A DNA stretch of 21,264 nt, taken from NCBI GenBank assembly GCA_937886325.1, contig CALABV010000225.1, positions 1 to 21,264 on the forward strand, in the 5' to 3' direction. This DNA is from an uncultured Geobacter sp. (GTDB lineage: Bacteria; Desulfobacterota; Desulfuromonadia; Geobacterales; Geobacteraceae). The notes beneath the pieces are model-generated. The model was given only the letters and a program-made list of their open reading frames with translations, had not been told where the DNA came from and searched no databases. Position 1 is the first letter of the stretch, and every line of letters begins with the position of its first letter. The translations under genes and the position numbers were made by a program. Positions 1 through 5,814 of this stretch are shown here, piece after piece.

Positions 1-606
1 ATCGAACAGAACAAGGTAACCGAAAACTACCGGCTCGGGCTGAAAACCCTGGAACTGGGGCAGACCTTCGTGAAACAGATGGGTCTCCTGCGCCAGTCCC
101 GACCGGTGCTGGAAGAGATGGTCCGGGAATGCAACGAGACGTCCTATGTGGCAATCCTCAAGGACTTCTATATCATCTACCTCGATGTGGTGGAAACGGA
201 CCTCACCGTGCGCGTCGTTCCACGGGTCGGTTCACGCCTGCCGGCATACTGCACCGCGGCCGGAAAGGTCCAGATTGCCTACCTGAACGAGGAGGAACTC
301 GAACAGTACATCCCGCAAAAGGAACTGAAGGCGTACACCCCGCATACCTTGACCGATCGCGACGAACTGATGCGGAACCTGAAAACGGTGGCGGAAACCG
401 GCTACGCCATTGACGACGAAGAACTGGATGTGGGTGTCAGGTGCGTGAGCGCCCCAATCCGTGACTATACACGGAGGATAGTGGGCGCAGTCAGCATCTC
501 GGGGCCATCCATGCGCCTGTCACTGGAGCGTATCGACAAGGAGCTGATTCCCCTGGTCAAAAAGGCCGCCGAAGAGATTTCCTTCAAACTCGGGTACCAC
601 AAATAG
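1..606 (+). CDS. IclR-family transcriptional regulator, 5' truncated by the window edge
   Basis: The frame is open from base 1 to a TAG at 604-606, giving about 201 visible residues, so the N-terminus lies outside the window. The first residues (NYRLGLKTLELGQ) match the wing end of the IclR winged helix and its linker helix. The rest is the IclR effector-binding domain, with the typical stretches YLDVVE, RVGSRLPAYCTAAGK and the C-terminal GYAIDDEELDVGVRCVSAPI followed by VGAVSISGP. Proteins of this family are about 250 residues long, so roughly 50 N-terminal residues, including the recognition helix, are missing here. IclR regulators bind small organic acids or aromatic metabolites and control nearby catabolic genes, but the ligand cannot be read from this fragment. 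The gene converges on coaE with a 22-nt gap. An internal ATG at 70 is not the start, because family-typical sequence continues upstream of it. Confidence 0.9.
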   Translation: MEQNKVTENYRLGLKTLELGQTFVKQMGLLRQSRPVLEEMVRECNETSYVAILKDFYIIYLDVVETDLTVRVVPRVGSRLPAYCTAAGKVQIAYLNEEELEQYIPQKELKAYTPHTLTDRDELMRNLKTVAETGYAIDDEELDVGVRCVSAPIRDYTRRIVGAVSISGPSMRLSLERIDKELIPLVKKAAEEISFKLGYHK

Positions 607-628
607 GGGTCTTTTTCCGCCTTTCCAC

Positions 629-1231
629 TCACGGCAACCTTGCCAGCAGCTTTTTCCATTCCTCCCCGACAGCGCGTTCCGTTTCTTCCGGAGCGCCGCT
701 GTTATCAATCACCACGTCGGCACGGGCGACCTTTTCCTCCATCCGCATCTGGGCAGCAATCTTTCGGAGCGCCTCCTCGCGGTCGCTTCCGTCACGTTTC
801 ATGAGCCGGGCAAGCTCCGTTTCTTCATCCACGGACACGACCCATATCTCGTCCATCATCGATTCCAGCCCCGCCTCGAACAGCAGCGGGACAACGTAGA
901 AAACCACCGGCGTCCCCTTGCGCCTCTCTTCGGCGAGGCGCCGGCCGCACAACTCCGCGACAGCCGGGTGAATCATCGCTTCAAGTTCCCGACGGGCAAC
1001 CCCATCGGAAAACACTATCCTCCCCAAGGCCTTTCTGTCGAGAGAGCCGTCCGGACGCAGAATTCCATCGCCGAATCTTCGAACCACCGCCTGGTAGGCC
1101 GGCTCGCCCGGCTCCACGACCCGACGGGCAAGGATATCGGCATCGATAACCACAGCTCCCGACGACGCAAGGATTTCCGCCACGAAACTCTTGCCGGAGG
1201 CAATACCTCCCGTGAGTCCGACAACCTTCAT
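629..1231 (-). CDS. coaE: Dephospho-CoA kinase
   Basis: The 200-residue product matches the usual CoaE length. CoaE phosphorylates the 3'-hydroxyl of the ribose in dephospho-CoA using ATP, the last step of coenzyme A synthesis, in the cytoplasm. A P-loop GGIASGKS lies at residues 8-15, followed by the CoaE-typical IDADILAR at 29-36. A central VVFYVVPLLFEAGLE stretch fits the substrate-binding region, and a late R-rich lid segment (LMKRDGSDREEALRKIAAQ) follows. The start is supported by a Shine-Dalgarno AAGGAGAG a few bases upstream on the minus strand. A strong intrinsic terminator (1251-1290) sits only 20 nt before the start codon. The gene therefore either depends on read-through from the ilvE transcript or on a promoter I could not locate. 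The stop codon faces the converging IclR gene. Confidence 0.96.
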   Translation of the reverse strand: MKVVGLTGGIASGKSFVAEILASSGAVVIDADILARRVVEPGEPAYQAVVRRFGDGILRPDGSLDRKALGRIVFSDGVARRELEAMIHPAVAELCGRRLAEERRKGTPVVFYVVPLLFEAGLESMMDEIWVVSVDEETELARLMKRDGSDREEALRKIAAQMRMEEKVARADVVIDNSGAPEETERAVGEEWKKLLARLP

Positions 1232-1250
1232 GGTTTTCTCTCCTTCCGAA

Positions 1251-1290
1251 AAAGAAAACCCCCGAATCGCGCGAAACGGGGGTTTTCTTT
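1251..1290 (-). terminator. Intrinsic terminator after ilvE and the small Cys-rich gene
   Basis: AAAGAAAACCCCCG at 1251-1264 and its exact reverse complement at 1277-1290 form a perfect 14-bp stem around a 12-nt loop. Reading the minus strand, the G/C stem runs into TTTTCTTTTTC, a good U-tract. The symmetry would allow termination on the plus strand too. It lies between the small ORF (stop at 1328) and the coaE start at 1231, so it either ends the ilvE transcript or attenuates read-through into coaE. Confidence 0.85.
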
Positions 1291-1327
1291 GGATGCGCCT
1301 TCCGATACCAGCCTGATGGGAAAGGAC

Positions 1328-1480
1328 TCAGAGGCCCAACTCCAATTGCCTCCACTCTTCCTTTCTAATCTTTGGACCGGGGTAGTAGCGCGGACAACTG
1401 GCAATCACCGCGGCGGGAGACTGCTTGCAGTGCCTGCGGCACGTGAGACAGAGCCTGTTTGCGTCCGGTTGCTGTTTCAT
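1328..1480 (-). CDS. Small cysteine-rich protein, 50 residues, coupled to ilvE
   Basis: This short frame has ATG at 1480 and TGA at 1328. It starts 6 nt after the ilvE stop codon on the same strand, and the sequence TGAGGG that contains the ilvE stop can serve as its Shine-Dalgarno, so translational coupling is likely. The product has Cys11, Cys14, Cys18 and Cys29 plus His17, in the order LCLTCRRHC then SCPRYYPGPK, and a basic-acidic amphipathic tail (RKEEWRQLELGL). The spacing is compatible with a small zinc or iron-sulfur site, but I do not recognise the family. The intrinsic terminator lies downstream, so the transcript unit would be ilvE plus this gene. Location, start signal and clustered cysteines support it as real; no function can be given. 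Confidence 0.6.
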   Translation of the reverse strand: MKQQPDANRLCLTCRRHCKQSPAAVIASCPRYYPGPKIRKEEWRQLELGL

Positions 1481-1486
1481 GGGCCC

Positions 1487-2560
1487 TCAGGCGATTTTGC
1501 GAAGCCAGCCGAAAGTGTCGGGGATCCTGCCGTACTGGATTCCCGTGAGAGTATCATACAGCTTCCGGGTAAGACTCCCGACTCCTCCATCGCCCACCGT
1601 GAGGCTCTCGCCCTTGAAGCCCAGGGTTCCCACGGGAGTGATGACCGCGGCGGTGCCGCTGCCGAATGCTTCCTTCACCGTGCCTTCCTTTATGTCGGCA
1701 ACCAGCTGGTTGATCTCGATGGGACGCTCCTCCACGCGGAAGCCGAGGGAATCGGCCAGACAGATTACGGAATCCCTCGTCACGCCGTTGAGGATGGACC
1801 CGGCAAGGGGCGCGGTCACGACGCAGTCCTCGTAAGCAAAGAACATGTTCATCGCACCCACCTCTTCCACATAGCGGTGATGGACCCCATCCAGCCAGAG
1901 GACCTGCGCGAACCCCTTCTTTTTCGCTTCCACGCCCGCTATCAGGGATGATGCGTAGTTGCCGCCGGTCTTTGCCTCCCCGGTCCCGCCGGGAGTCGCC
2001 CGCACGTATCGGTCCTCCACGAGGATCTTCACCGGATTGAAGCCGGAGGCGTAGTACGCCCCGACCGGAGAGAGGATGACGAAATAGTAGAAGTGATCCG
2101 AAGACTTGACGCCGAGAACCGGTTCAACCGCTATCATCGCGGGACGGATATAGAGCGATGTCCCTTCGGTGGTGGGAATCCAGTCCTTTTCCATCTTTAC
2201 CAGCCGCATGATGCTTTCGACGAAAAATTCTTCCGGAATGCGCGGCATGCAGAGCCGATCGGCCGAAAGGTTGAAGCGGCGAGCATTCATTTCGGGACGG
2301 AACAGTGTAATCGTACCGTCAGCCCACTTGTACGCCTTGAGACCCTCGAAAATCTCCTGGGCGTAGTGGAAAACGAGACTGGACGGGTCGAGCACAAAGG
2401 GCTCATAGGGCTTTATCCTGGCGTCGAACCACCCCCTGTCGCTCTTCCATTCCACGAGCAGCATCCGGTCCGTGAAGATTTTTCCGAAACCGAGCGCCGA
2501 TTCATCGATGTTTCCAGACTTCTTGCTCTCTCCCGGCAAAGGGAGAATCGTGATTTCCAT
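1487..2560 (-). CDS. ilvE: Branched-chain amino acid aminotransferase
   Basis: The 357-residue product is a class IV (fold type IV) PLP aminotransferase of the long BCAT subgroup. It interconverts leucine, isoleucine and valine with their 2-oxo acids, using glutamate/2-oxoglutarate, in the cytoplasm. The PLP Schiff-base lysine is Lys197 in GTGEAKTGGNYASS. FEGLKAYK (71-78) and RPEMNARRFN (88-97) are BCAT substrate-side motifs, YVEEVGAMN (230-238) supplies the conserved Glu region, and GSILNGVTRDSV (254-265) is the phosphate-binding turn. The start has a clear AGGGGAGG Shine-Dalgarno 8 nt upstream. It is divergent from rpoH across an AT-rich spacer and is followed by a small Cys-rich ORF and a terminator. 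I saw no T-box or leader peptide. Confidence 0.95.
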   Translation of the reverse strand: MEITILPLPGESKKSGNIDESALGFGKIFTDRMLLVEWKSDRGWFDARIKPYEPFVLDPSSLVFHYAQEIFEGLKAYKWADGTITLFRPEMNARRFNLSADRLCMPRIPEEFFVESIMRLVKMEKDWIPTTEGTSLYIRPAMIAVEPVLGVKSSDHFYYFVILSPVGAYYASGFNPVKILVEDRYVRATPGGTGEAKTGGNYASSLIAGVEAKKKGFAQVLWLDGVHHRYVEEVGAMNMFFAYEDCVVTAPLAGSILNGVTRDSVICLADSLGFRVEERPIEINQLVADIKEGTVKEAFGSGTAAVITPVGTLGFKGESLTVGDGGVGSLTRKLYDTLTGIQYGRIPDTFGWLRKIA

Positions 2561-2837
2561 GTCTGAAACCTCCCCTGTGAAGCTCAGTCAACCTTTTTCA
2601 TTAGATAGTCGTGTAACATAGAACCGACAGCCGGGCAAGATTTTTTCATTCTCTCTTTTCACTGCATAAACACTGTGTAGAAAAAATAACCCATGTATCA
2701 CGCAAGGTTATCCGAATCAATACCTCGCGCAATCACTTCAATATATTTTAGCCACGTTAAATTTATTGGAGTACAGGCAATCCCTGCCACCCATACACTC
2801 TGCTTCGGAATGAATTGAGCAACTCTCATTTTTTGGG
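2561..2837. other. AT-rich divergent intergenic region between ilvE and rpoH
   Basis: This stretch is much richer in A+T than its flanks and shows no convincing ORF. It must contain the ilvE promoter, reading leftward. Two weak minus-strand candidates are visible: TTGATT-N17-TACATG with an upstream TG dinucleotide, around 2695-2725, and TTGCCC-N17-TACACG around 2610-2640. Neither is strong enough to call. No riboswitch, T-box or clear terminator was seen here. Confidence 0.4.
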
Positions 2838-2866
2838 TTGAAATGGAAAATATTTCCTGCTATATT
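2838..2866 (+). promoter_or_regulatory. Sigma-70 promoter of rpoH, with extended -10
   Basis: TTGAAA at 2838-2843 is followed after exactly 17 nt by TATATT at 2861-2866. A TG at 2858-2859 gives an extended -10. Transcription would begin near 2873, inside the CIRCE inverted repeat, which is the standard geometry for HrcA repression. The rpoH start codon is about 75 nt downstream. Confidence 0.75.
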
Positions 2867-2867
2867 T

Positions 2868-2894
2868 TTAGCACTCACTGGGAGTGAGTGCTAA
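2868..2894. promoter_or_regulatory. CIRCE operator (HrcA binding site)
   Basis: TTAGCACTC at 2868-2876 and GAGTGCTAA at 2886-2894 are separated by 9 nt. This is an exact match to the CIRCE consensus TTAGCACTC-N9-GAGTGCTAA. The spacer is itself partly symmetric (ACT...AGT), so the whole site is a 12-bp perfect inverted repeat around GGG. It overlaps the predicted start of transcription of rpoH. HrcA is the known repressor of this element, usually on groESL, dnaK and hrcA itself. Its position here predicts HrcA control of the heat-shock sigma factor. Confidence 0.95.
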
Positions 2895-2948
2895 TACGTT
2901 GCAACACCGATAGTCTTCGGCGTTTTCCATACAAAGGAGGCAGCAACC

Positions 2949-3818
2949 ATGACAACAGCCCTTCCCGTCGTATCCGACAGCATGAATCTCTATCTTGCCG
3001 AAATCCGTCGCTTCCCGGTCCTCACCGCTGAGGAAGAATATCGCCTTGCGGTCAAGTTCTACGAAGAGAAAGACCTTGAAGCAGCCCATACACTGATCAC
3101 CTCGAACCTGCGCTTTGTGGTCAAGATAGCCGGCGAGTACCGGGCATACGGCATGAAGATGATCGACCTCATCCAGGAAGGCAACGTGGGGCTGATGATG
3201 GCGGTGCGCAAGTTCAACCCCTACAAAGGCTTCCGCCTCATATCCTATGCTGTCTGGTGGATTCGGGCCTATATCCAGAACTACATCATCTCGGCATGGA
3301 GCCTGTTGAAAATCGGAACGACCCAGGCACAGCGCAAGCTGTTTTTCAAGCTGAATCAGGCAAAAAACGCAATCAGAAACATGATTGGAGATGACGATGT
3401 GCCCGCGGCCTCCCATTCCCTGGATGTGAAGGAATCGGAATTCGTGGAAATGGAGCAGCGTCTCCGGGGTGATTATTCACTGGATTCGGAGATTGCATCC
3501 GGCGAAGGGTACACCCTGCTGGAAGGGCTGGCGGACGACCGACTGAACCAGGAAGAGGTCCTCGCCGAACACCAGGAAGCAGCCCTCCTGCAGAAGGAGA
3601 TCTCCCGGGCACTGACCCGCCTGAACGAGAAGGAACGGTACGTCATCGAACACAGGGTTTCCGCCGACGAACCAATGACCCTGCAGGAGATCGCTGTTCA
3701 CTTTTCCATCTCGCGGGAAAGGGTCCGCCAGATCGAAGAGGGCGCCCTGAAAAAGATGAAGACGATCCTCACCCCGCTCGTATCACCGTCACTTGACCAC
3801 ATCCCCGCGACCGCCTGA
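2949..3818 (+). CDS. rpoH: RNA polymerase heat-shock sigma factor (sigma-32 type)
   Basis: The 289-residue product is a group 3 sigma-70 family factor that directs RNA polymerase to heat-shock promoters. Region 1.2/2.1 starts near residue 12 (MNLYLAEIRRFPVLTAEEE). Regions 2.2-2.4 span about 68-112, including MIDLIQEGNVGLMMAVRKF and SYAVWWIRAYIQNYI. The diagnostic RpoH box is QRKLFFKL at 128-135, and the region 4.2 helix-turn-helix is at about 243-266 (TLQEIAVHFSISRERVRQIE). The start has an ideal Shine-Dalgarno AAAGGAGG 8 nt upstream. A CIRCE operator overlaps the promoter, so expression probably depends on HrcA. A 7-bp stem (3806-3812/3824-3830) places the stop codon in its loop, and a terminator follows. 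Confidence 0.96.
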   Translation: MTTALPVVSDSMNLYLAEIRRFPVLTAEEEYRLAVKFYEEKDLEAAHTLITSNLRFVVKIAGEYRAYGMKMIDLIQEGNVGLMMAVRKFNPYKGFRLISYAVWWIRAYIQNYIISAWSLLKIGTTQAQRKLFFKLNQAKNAIRNMIGDDDVPAASHSLDVKESEFVEMEQRLRGDYSLDSEIASGEGYTLLEGLADDRLNQEEVLAEHQEAALLQKEISRALTRLNEKERYVIEHRVSADEPMTLQEIAVHFSISRERVRQIEEGALKKMKTILTPLVSPSLDHIPATA

Positions 3819-3842
3819 GTGAAGGTCGCGGCATTATTTCCG

Positions 3843-3871
3843 GCCCCGTCGTTTCCATGATGGGGCTTTTT
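3843..3871 (+). terminator. Intrinsic terminator of rpoH
   Basis: GCCCCGTC (3843-3850) pairs with GATGGGGC (3859-3866) in an 8-bp stem with one G-U pair and an 8-nt loop, followed by five T residues (3867-3871). A second stem, CGCGACC/GGTCGCG at 3806-3830, lies just upstream around the rpoH stop codon but has no T-tract. The terminator ends 25 nt before the ThiF/MoeB start at 3897. Confidence 0.8.
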
Positions 3872-3896
3872 CATGCCCGGAATCGGAGTCGAAACC

Positions 3897-4643
3897 ATGC
3901 TCACCCGCGAACAACACGAAAGATATTCCCGCCAGATACTCCTGGAAGAGATAGGCTGCGCCGGGCAGGAAAGGCTCCTCAACGGCAGGGTGCTTATTAT
4001 CGGGGCAGGCGGCCTCGGTTCTCCCGCCGCCCTCTATCTGGCGGCCGCGGGTGTCGGGACCATCGGTCTGGCCGACGGCGACCTGGTGGAAATCTCCAAC
4101 CTCCAGCGGCAGATCCTTCACTTCACCCCGGATATCGGCACGGCCAAGGTCTCATCAGCCGGGAAGAAACTTTCAGCATTGAATCCCGAAGTAACGGTCG
4201 TCGCCCATCAAGCCGCCGTGACCAGTGAGAACATCGAAGAAATCATCGCAGGATACCATTTCGTGGTGGACGCCACCGACAATTTCCCTGCCCGGTTTCT
4301 GATCAACGATAGCTGCGTCCGCCTGGGCATCCCCTATTCCCACGGAGGAGTGCTCCGCTTTCTCGGCCAGAGCATCACCGTCCTGCCGCACACCTCGCCC
4401 TGTTATCGTTGCATCTTTCCCGAACCGCCGCCGGCCGAGGTTGCCGCGGCATGCTGCCGTGACGGAATTCTGGGAGTCGTCCCCGGGATCATCGGTTCGA
4501 TCCAGGCTACCGAGGCGATCAAGTACCTGACAGGCTGCGGGGAACTGCTGACTGGACGGCTCCTCACCTATGATGCGCTGCGGATGAGGTTTCGCGAGAT
4601 TCCCCTGCAGAAGAATCCCCGCTGCCCCGCCTGCGGCCGGTAA
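3897..4643 (+). CDS. ThiF/MoeB/HesA-family E1-like adenylyltransferase
   Basis: The 248-residue product is a ubiquitin-activating-like enzyme that adenylates the C-terminal glycine of a small sulfur carrier protein (ThiS, MoaD or similar) for thiamine, molybdopterin or related sulfur transfer. The nucleotide loop GAGGLG is at 36-41, the arginine finger in SNLQRQ at 67-72, and DATDNF at 125-130. Two CxxC pairs (Cys169/Cys172 and Cys243/Cys246) form the zinc knuckle. Cys186 and Cys187 precede the crossover-loop region GILGVVPGIIGS. There is no rhodanese domain. I chose ATG 3897 because a GGAG at 3885-3888 is well spaced and the sequence then begins in the family-typical way (LTREQHERYSRQILL). 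An upstream ATG at 3873 directly abuts the terminator T-tract. MoeB and ThiF cannot be separated from sequence alone and no partner gene is adjacent. Confidence 0.9.
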   Translation: MLTREQHERYSRQILLEEIGCAGQERLLNGRVLIIGAGGLGSPAALYLAAAGVGTIGLADGDLVEISNLQRQILHFTPDIGTAKVSSAGKKLSALNPEVTVVAHQAAVTSENIEEIIAGYHFVVDATDNFPARFLINDSCVRLGIPYSHGGVLRFLGQSITVLPHTSPCYRCIFPEPPPAEVAAACCRDGILGVVPGIIGSIQATEAIKYLTGCGELLTGRLLTYDALRMRFREIPLQKNPRCPACGR

Positions 4644-4744
4644 TCTGTTCCACCATCCAAGTACCGGATCGGACACCGGTCAGCCATCACACGACTTCAT
4701 CCCTTCATACTTTTCCCTACCCTCCAACCTGAACCAGAAAGCAT

Positions 4745-4774
4745 TAGACATTATGCAATGGCTCATGATATATT
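4745..4774 (+). promoter_or_regulatory. Candidate sigma-70 promoter upstream of the structured leader
   Basis: TAGACA at 4745-4750 and TATATT at 4769-4774 are separated by 18 nt, with a TG at 4766-4767 forming an extended -10. The predicted start near 4781 would give a leader of almost 290 nt before the NTF2-like gene, with a strong hairpin about 65 nt in. Confidence 0.45.
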
Positions 4775-4845
4775 TTTTAACAAGCTCATTCTCGCACGCA
4801 ATGCGGAAGGTTGGGAATATTCACCATGGGTATTCATTACTCGAA

Positions 4846-4899
4846 AGGGCCGGGCACCCGCCGGAGTATACCACTCCTGCAGGCCCGGCCTTGCTTTTT
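4846..4899 (+). terminator. Composite hairpin with T-tract: leader terminator or end of a small RNA
   Basis: AGGGCCGGGC (4846-4855) pairs with GCCCGGCCTT (4883-4892), 10 bp with one G-U. An inner hairpin GGAGT/ACTCC (4863-4867/4873-4877) lies inside the loop. GCTTTTT (4893-4899) follows. The outer arms and T-run make a good intrinsic terminator. With the promoter at 4745-4774 it would define a transcript of about 115-120 nt. It does not match a riboswitch class I know. Confidence 0.6.
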
Positions 4900-5069
4900 C
4901 CAGCCTGAAAACTCTTGCCACGAAGGCCGTCCATGCCAACATCGGCGCCAACCGCATCAGCAATACCCGAGAGAAGAGGTCGTCGACCTCACAATCAGTC
5001 GTCAGAATCTCCCCAAAGACTCCCCGCTTTTGGGTCGGAGGACGCATCAACACTCAAGGAGGGAACACC
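4900..5069 (+). other. Non-coding leader before the NTF2-like gene
   Basis: The frame of the NTF2-like gene stays open upstream to about 4758, but that stretch encodes no recognisable protein and includes the terminator-like hairpin. I treat it as untranslated. It holds a short inverted repeat, GAGGTC-GTC-GACCTC at 4976-4990, which could be an operator or a stem. The remainder of 4644-4744, downstream of the ThiF-like gene, shows nothing beyond weak hairpins. Confidence 0.4.
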
Positions 5070-5507
5070 ATGATCGGATCCATTATCGCGAAGAAGAATG
5101 TCAGGGCAGCCATGGAAGCGCTTAACCGGCGGGATGTATCCGCTTTCCTGAAAGATTGGGCGGACGATGCCGTGTGGAACTACCCCGGAGATCTGCCGGT
5201 CGGCGGCAGGTTCGTCGGCAAGAAGGCAATCAGGGGCTGGTTCGAGAACCTGACGCAGCAGATGCCCCAGCTGAAGTTCACCGTCCACAGCGTCAGTGTC
5301 TCCAATCTGTTCGATCTGGTCGGCAACAATACGGCGGCAGCCCATTGGGAAGTGGACTTCACCAACAGGGACGGATACCGCCTCCAGTACAGCGGCGTGG
5401 CCGTCCTTACCATCAAGGGGGGTAAAGTGGTCGAGGGAACGGATTTCCTCTTCGCCATGAATGAACAAGTCGGCCGCCTGTGGGGTGATTCGAAACCTGA
5501 GGCGTAA
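5070..5507 (+). CDS. NTF2-like / SnoaL-like domain protein
   Basis: The 145-residue product has the features of the small cone-shaped NTF2-like superfamily. It has an N-terminal helical part with NVRAAMEALNRRDVSAFLKDWADDAVWNYPG interrupted as expected, a phosphate-like loop GRFVGKKAIRGWFENL, and then alternating beta strands ending in YSGVAVLTIKGGKVVEGTDF. Many members bind or isomerise small hydrophobic ligands, and others are merely structural. Conserved acidic and Trp residues are visible, but no specific active site can be assigned. The start at 5070 is chosen over an upstream frame extension because of the ideal Shine-Dalgarno AAGGAGGG at 5056-5063, and because family similarity begins here. 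No signal peptide or membrane segment is seen. It is probably a monocistronic gene, since the metX promoter follows directly. Confidence 0.8.
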   Translation: MIGSIIAKKNVRAAMEALNRRDVSAFLKDWADDAVWNYPGDLPVGGRFVGKKAIRGWFENLTQQMPQLKFTVHSVSVSNLFDLVGNNTAAAHWEVDFTNRDGYRLQYSGVAVLTIKGGKVVEGTDFLFAMNEQVGRLWGDSKPEA

Positions 5508-5566
5508 CCGGTTGTAGCCAATAGAGCGGGGCAATCACAGGATTTCCCGGACCCCCGATATTTGCA

Positions 5567-5595
5567 TTGACAATCAACCGGGCCTCCCGTATCCT
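5567..5595 (+). promoter_or_regulatory. Sigma-70 promoter of the metX riboswitch transcript
   Basis: A consensus TTGACA at 5567-5572 is followed after 17 nt by TATCCT at 5590-5595. Transcription would start near 5602, about 17 nt before the SAM riboswitch aptamer. The fit with the following RNA element strengthens the call. Confidence 0.7.
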
Positions 5596-5618
5596 TTTCC
5601 CTACAACTGAATAGAAGA

Positions 5619-5725
5619 CCTTCTTATCAAGAGTGGTGGAGGGAGAGGCCCTGCGAAACCACAGCAACCGGTCCTGAAAAGGACGCCAGGTGCTAAATCC
5701 TGCCGAAAGGCACAGATGAGAAAGG
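5619..5725 (+). promoter_or_regulatory. SAM-I (S-box) riboswitch aptamer
   Basis: The region shows the S-box landmarks in order: CTTATCAAGAG, GGTGGAGGGA, GGCCC, GAAACC, CAGCAACC, GGTGCTAAATCC and a closing GATGAG. The P1 helix is TTCTTATC (5621-5628) with GATGAGAA (5715-5722). S-adenosylmethionine binding stabilises P1 and so allows the downstream terminator to form. Transcription into metX is expected only when SAM is low. Confidence 0.95.
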
Positions 5726-5750
5726 CGCTTGAAACGGACCAGGAATCCCG

Positions 5751-5784
5751 AAAGCCCCTTCTCATCCGATGAGAAGGGGCTTTT
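5751..5784 (+). terminator. Expression-platform terminator of the SAM riboswitch
   Basis: AAAGCCCCTTCTCATC (5751-5766) and its exact complement at 5768-5783 make a very stable hairpin ending in TTTT. The left arm includes TTCTCATC (5759-5766), which is fully complementary to the 3' strand of riboswitch P1 (GATGAGAA, 5715-5722). This gives the alternative antiterminator pairing. The metX start codon is 31 nt beyond the hairpin. Confidence 0.93.
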
Positions 5785-5814
5785 CCATACTACACGTTAC
5801 GTCCCGGGTACCCC

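Noticed and set aside
968..1951. 327-codon plus-strand frame over coaE and ilvE
   Set aside because: It is antisense to two well-supported genes and crosses the terminator hairpin; its product resembles no family.
4758..5069. In-frame N-terminal extension of the NTF2-like protein
   Set aside because: It contains the terminator-like hairpin, lacks family similarity, and the strong Shine-Dalgarno lies right before 5070.
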